50,564 nt of DNA. Origin: Bacteroidales bacterium GP2 (GTDB lineage: Bacteria > Bacteroidota > Bacteroidia > Bacteroidales > Muribaculaceae). Within the stretch, counting starts at the first letter, position 1; the number at the start of each line of letters is the position of its first letter. This document shows, in pieces, positions 48,217 to 50,564 of this stretch. Under the pieces are notes generated by a model, which saw only the letters and a list, made by a program, of their open reading frames with translations, ran no database searches and had not been told where the DNA came from. Made by a program: the position numbers and the translations under genes. The stretch spans positions 1 to 50,564 of the forward strand of contig DAAJ01000054.1 in assembly GCA_001701115.1 (NCBI GenBank). The letters are read 5' to 3'.

Positions 48217-48813
48217 TTATTTCTTTTTGGGTGAAATCATGATTATCATCCTCTTGCCTTCAAGCACAGGCATCTGTTCAACTTTTCCATATTCCTCAAG
48301 GTCATTTGCAAATCTGAGGAGAAGGACTTCGCCCTGCTCTTTGAAGAGAATCGAGCGTCCCTTGAAAAAGACGTATGCCTTTACTTTAGCGCCTTCCTGG
48401 AGGAATCCTACAGCGTGCTTGAGTTTGAAGTTATAGTCATGATCATCGGTCTGAGGTCCGAAACGAATCTCCTTGACAACCACTTTTGTGGCTTTCGCCT
48501 TCTGCTCCTTCTGACGCTTCTTCTGCTGGTAAAGGAACTTCTGGTAATCGAGAATCTTGCATACCGGCGGTTCTGCGGTAGGAGAAATCTCAATCAGGTC
48601 AAGCCCCAGCTCGTCAGCGAGCCTCATCGCCTGCTGGATGGTATATATACCTGTCTCCACGTTGTCTCCGACGAGACGCACTTCGCGTGCTCTAATGCGC
48701 TCGTTAATGGCATAAGGTTCCTTTGCGGGTGCATTACGTTCTCCCCTCCTTTGTTGGGGAGCAGCGGAGTTATTTGGTCTTCTGGGACCGGGAACAAAAG
48801 GTTTTTTCTCCAT
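48217..48813 (-). CDS. infC: Translation initiation factor IF-3
   Basis: The 198-residue factor keeps ribosomal subunits apart and checks the start codon and initiator tRNA. It has a disordered N-terminal extension (FVPGPRRPNNSAAPQQRRGE), then the N-domain (INERIRAREVRLVGDNVETG, DLIEISPTAEPPVCKILDY), the lysine-rich linker helix and the C-domain (VKEIRFGPQTDDHDYNFKLK, AYVFFKGRSILFKEQGEVLL). The start is ATG, while many bacteria use the rare ATT that serves autocontrol. It starts 8 nt after thrS. Confidence 0.96.
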   Translation of the reverse strand: MEKKPFVPGPRRPNNSAAPQQRRGERNAPAKEPYAINERIRAREVRLVGDNVETGIYTIQQAMRLADELGLDLIEISPTAEPPVCKILDYQKFLYQQKKRQKEQKAKATKVVVKEIRFGPQTDDHDYNFKLKHAVGFLQEGAKVKAYVFFKGRSILFKEQGEVLLLRFANDLEEYGKVEQMPVLEGKRMIIMISPKKK

Positions 48814-48821
48814 TCAGAGGT

Positions 48822-50564
48822 TTATTGGTTAATCATTTCTTCGATTTCTTTCTTCAAATCAGCTGCAAAGGTAGTAATTTTCATCGTACCTTTATCACCT
48901 TCGCCCTGTTTTCTTACAGAAACTTCACCATTTTCAGCCTCTTTTTCACCTACAATGAGCATATAGGGTATTCTTTTGAGCTCATTGTCGCGAATTTTCT
49001 TGCCGATTTTCTCATTTCTGTCATCAACGGTAGCGCGGATGTCATCTACTGAAAGCTGCTTTGCAACCTCGTAAGCATAATCGTTGAACTTTTCGCTGAT
49101 AGGAAGAATCACAACTTGGTCCGGAGCGAGCCACAGGGGGAATTTGCCGGCTGTGTGTTCGAGAAGCACAGCGACAAAACGCTCCATAGAGCCGAAAGGA
49201 GCACGATGAATCATTACCGGGCGGTGCTTTGCATTGTCAGCACCGGTATATTCTAGCTGGAACCTCTCAGGAAGATTGTAGTCAACCTGGATTGTGCCAA
49301 GCTGCCAGCGCCTTCCGATAGCGTCCTTCACCATGAAGTCAAGCTTAGGACCATAGAACGCTGCTTCGCCAAGCTCTGTGCGGGCATTCAAGCCTTTTTC
49401 TGCACAAGCCTCAATGATAGCGGTTTCAGCAAGATGCCAGTTTTCGTCTGTGCCGATATATTTCTCTTTGTTATTCGGGTCACGGAGTGAAATCTGCGCC
49501 TCAAAGTTGTCAAATTTGAGTGCCTTGAAGATATAGAATATGATATCCATGACCTTGAGGAACTCCTCTTTAATCTGATCGGGAGCACAGAAAATGTGAG
49601 CGTCATCCTGAGTAAAGCCTCTCACTCGAGTAAGACCATGGAGCTCACCGCTCTGCTCATAACGGTAAACAGTGCCGAATTCAGCAAGACGGAGAGGAAG
49701 CTCCTTGTAGCTGCGGGGGAAAGTACGGAAAATCTCGCAGTGGTGAGGGCAGTTCATTGGTTTGAGCAGGTACTCCTCACCCTCTTCCGGAGTATGGATA
49801 GGCTGGAAAGAGTCCTTGCCATACTTTGCATAGTGACCGGAGGTGACATAGAGCATCTTGTTACCGATATGGGGAGTGATAACCTGCTGGTAGCCGTACT
49901 GCTTCTGAATCTTGCGGAGGAACTGCTCAAGACGGTCACGCAGAGCCGCTCCCTTAGGCAACCATAGAGGCAGACCGGCACCTACATTCTGCGAGAATGC
50001 GAAGAGTTCCATCTCTTTGCCGAGCTTGCGGTGGTCGCGCTTTTTAGCTTCCTCCATCATCTTCAGGTACTCGTCAAGCATCTTCTGCTTGGGGAAAGTG
50101 ATGCCATATACCCTCACAAGCTGAGGACGCTTTTCATCGCCACGCCAGTAAGCTCCGGCAAGCGAAGTGATTTTCACTGCCTTGATAGGAGCGGTATTTG
50201 CAATATGGGGACCGCGGCAAAGGTCAGTGAAAGAGCCTTGGGTATAGGTGGTGATGGTACCATCCTCCAGCTCGCTGATAAGCTCGCATTTGTATTCCTC
50301 TCCCCTGTCACCGAACATAGCAAGAGCGTCTGCCTTTGAAATATCCTTGCGCACAATGTCATTCTTTGCGCGGGCAAGCTCAAGCATTTTCTTTTCAATC
50401 TTGGGAAAATCAGCCGCAGTGATATTATGTTCCCCCGGGTCGATATCGTAATAGAAACCATTTTCGATAGCCGGACCAATGCCGAACTTCACTCCGGGAT
50501 AAAGTTCCTGGAGAGCCTCAGCAAGAAGGTGGGCGGAGCTATGCCAGAAAGCGTGCTTGCCTTC
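48822..50564 (-). CDS. thrS: Threonyl-tRNA synthetase, 5' end beyond the window
   Basis: The frame is open to the window edge (50564) and continues upstream of it, so this is the C-terminal 580 residues of about 645; the apparent ATG-like start at 50492 is an internal GTG within YPGVKFG. Present are the editing-domain zinc pattern HSSAHLLAEA near the edge, motif 2 around TRVRGFTQDDAHIF, the zinc site with Cys in MNCPHHCEIF, motif 3 in RAPFGSMERFVAVLLEH, and the anticodon domain to the end. It charges tRNA-Thr and leads the translation operon. Confidence 0.96.
   Translation of the reverse strand, partial: EGKHAFWHSSAHLLAEALQELYPGVKFGIGPAIENGFYYDIDPGEHNITAADFPKIEKKMLELARAKNDIVRKDISKADALAMFGDRGEEYKCELISELEDGTITTYTQGSFTDLCRGPHIANTAPIKAVKITSLAGAYWRGDEKRPQLVRVYGITFPKQKMLDEYLKMMEEAKKRDHRKLGKEMELFAFSQNVGAGLPLWLPKGAALRDRLEQFLRKIQKQYGYQQVITPHIGNKMLYVTSGHYAKYGKDSFQPIHTPEEGEEYLLKPMNCPHHCEIFRTFPRSYKELPLRLAEFGTVYRYEQSGELHGLTRVRGFTQDDAHIFCAPDQIKEEFLKVMDIIFYIFKALKFDNFEAQISLRDPNNKEKYIGTDENWHLAETAIIEACAEKGLNARTELGEAAFYGPKLDFMVKDAIGRRWQLGTIQVDYNLPERFQLEYTGADNAKHRPVMIHRAPFGSMERFVAVLLEHTAGKFPLWLAPDQVVILPISEKFNDYAYEVAKQLSVDDIRATVDDRNEKIGKKIRDNELKRIPYMLIVGEKEAENGEVSVRKQGEGDKGTMKITTFAADLKKEIEEMINQ

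Overview
The window reads as a chromosomal segment of a Bacteroidota bacterium, order Bacteroidales; a Muribaculaceae-like gut anaerobe is my guess, not something the sequence proves. The reasons are the promoter form (TTTG, 19-20 nt, TAnnTTTG, seen in full seven times), the lack of Shine-Dalgarno dependence, lineage-typical families (DUF4290, DUF4286, a GT3-type glycogen synthase, a complete Bat operon, a T9SS-sorting-like tail) and the Bacteroidales-style arrangement of PyrD/PyrK and of thrS-infC-rpmI-rplT.

Layout. 1-5.7 kb is accessory DNA: a possible GNAT toxin with a 60-residue partner, an ECF sigma / anti-sigma-like / small secreted protein / outer-membrane barrel locus, then decayed mobile-element genes (methylase tail, AlbA_2/RecG-like regulator). 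5.7-9.3 kb is a three-gene overlapping cassette: a UvrA2-type ABC ATPase without the UvrB-binding domain, a GNAT acetyltransferase and an esterase. A tRNA-Glu(CUC) with its own promoter and terminator and an ABC-F ATPase follow. 11.7-13.3 kb holds a small ORF, an 845-nt AT-rich gene-free stretch and an HTH regulator. 13.4-19.4 kb, minus strand, is pyrimidine synthesis (PyrD, PyrK) and glycogen turnover (phosphorylase, GT3 synthase). 19.8-23 kb, plus strand, has a DUF6291-like protein, a tiny secreted protein, a GT2 glycosyltransferase, a GYF_2/CD225-like membrane protein, DUF4286 and RuvC. 23-26.8 kb, minus strand, has a coiled-coil lipoprotein, RsmI, an acidic protein and DacB. 26.9-34.1 kb, plus strand, has a TetR/KASIII/FabG operon, DUF4290-RimM-OmpA-like, and ProS followed by two HU-like proteins, the second with a membrane segment. 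34.4-42.9 kb is a MoxR-DUF58-Bat operon. The end holds a small HTH protein, a universal stress protein, and on the minus strand TraB/GumN-ABC-GntR and the thrS-infC-rpmI-rplT translation operon; thrS runs off the right edge.

Most of the window is core housekeeping. The parts that deserve attention are the left accessory block, the membrane-anchored HU protein, the 24-nt repeat in BatC, the near-leaderless genes, and paired complementary segments between rpmI and rplT that resemble an L20 autoregulation site. I saw no CRISPR array, no intact insertion sequence, no prophage and no clear new defence system.
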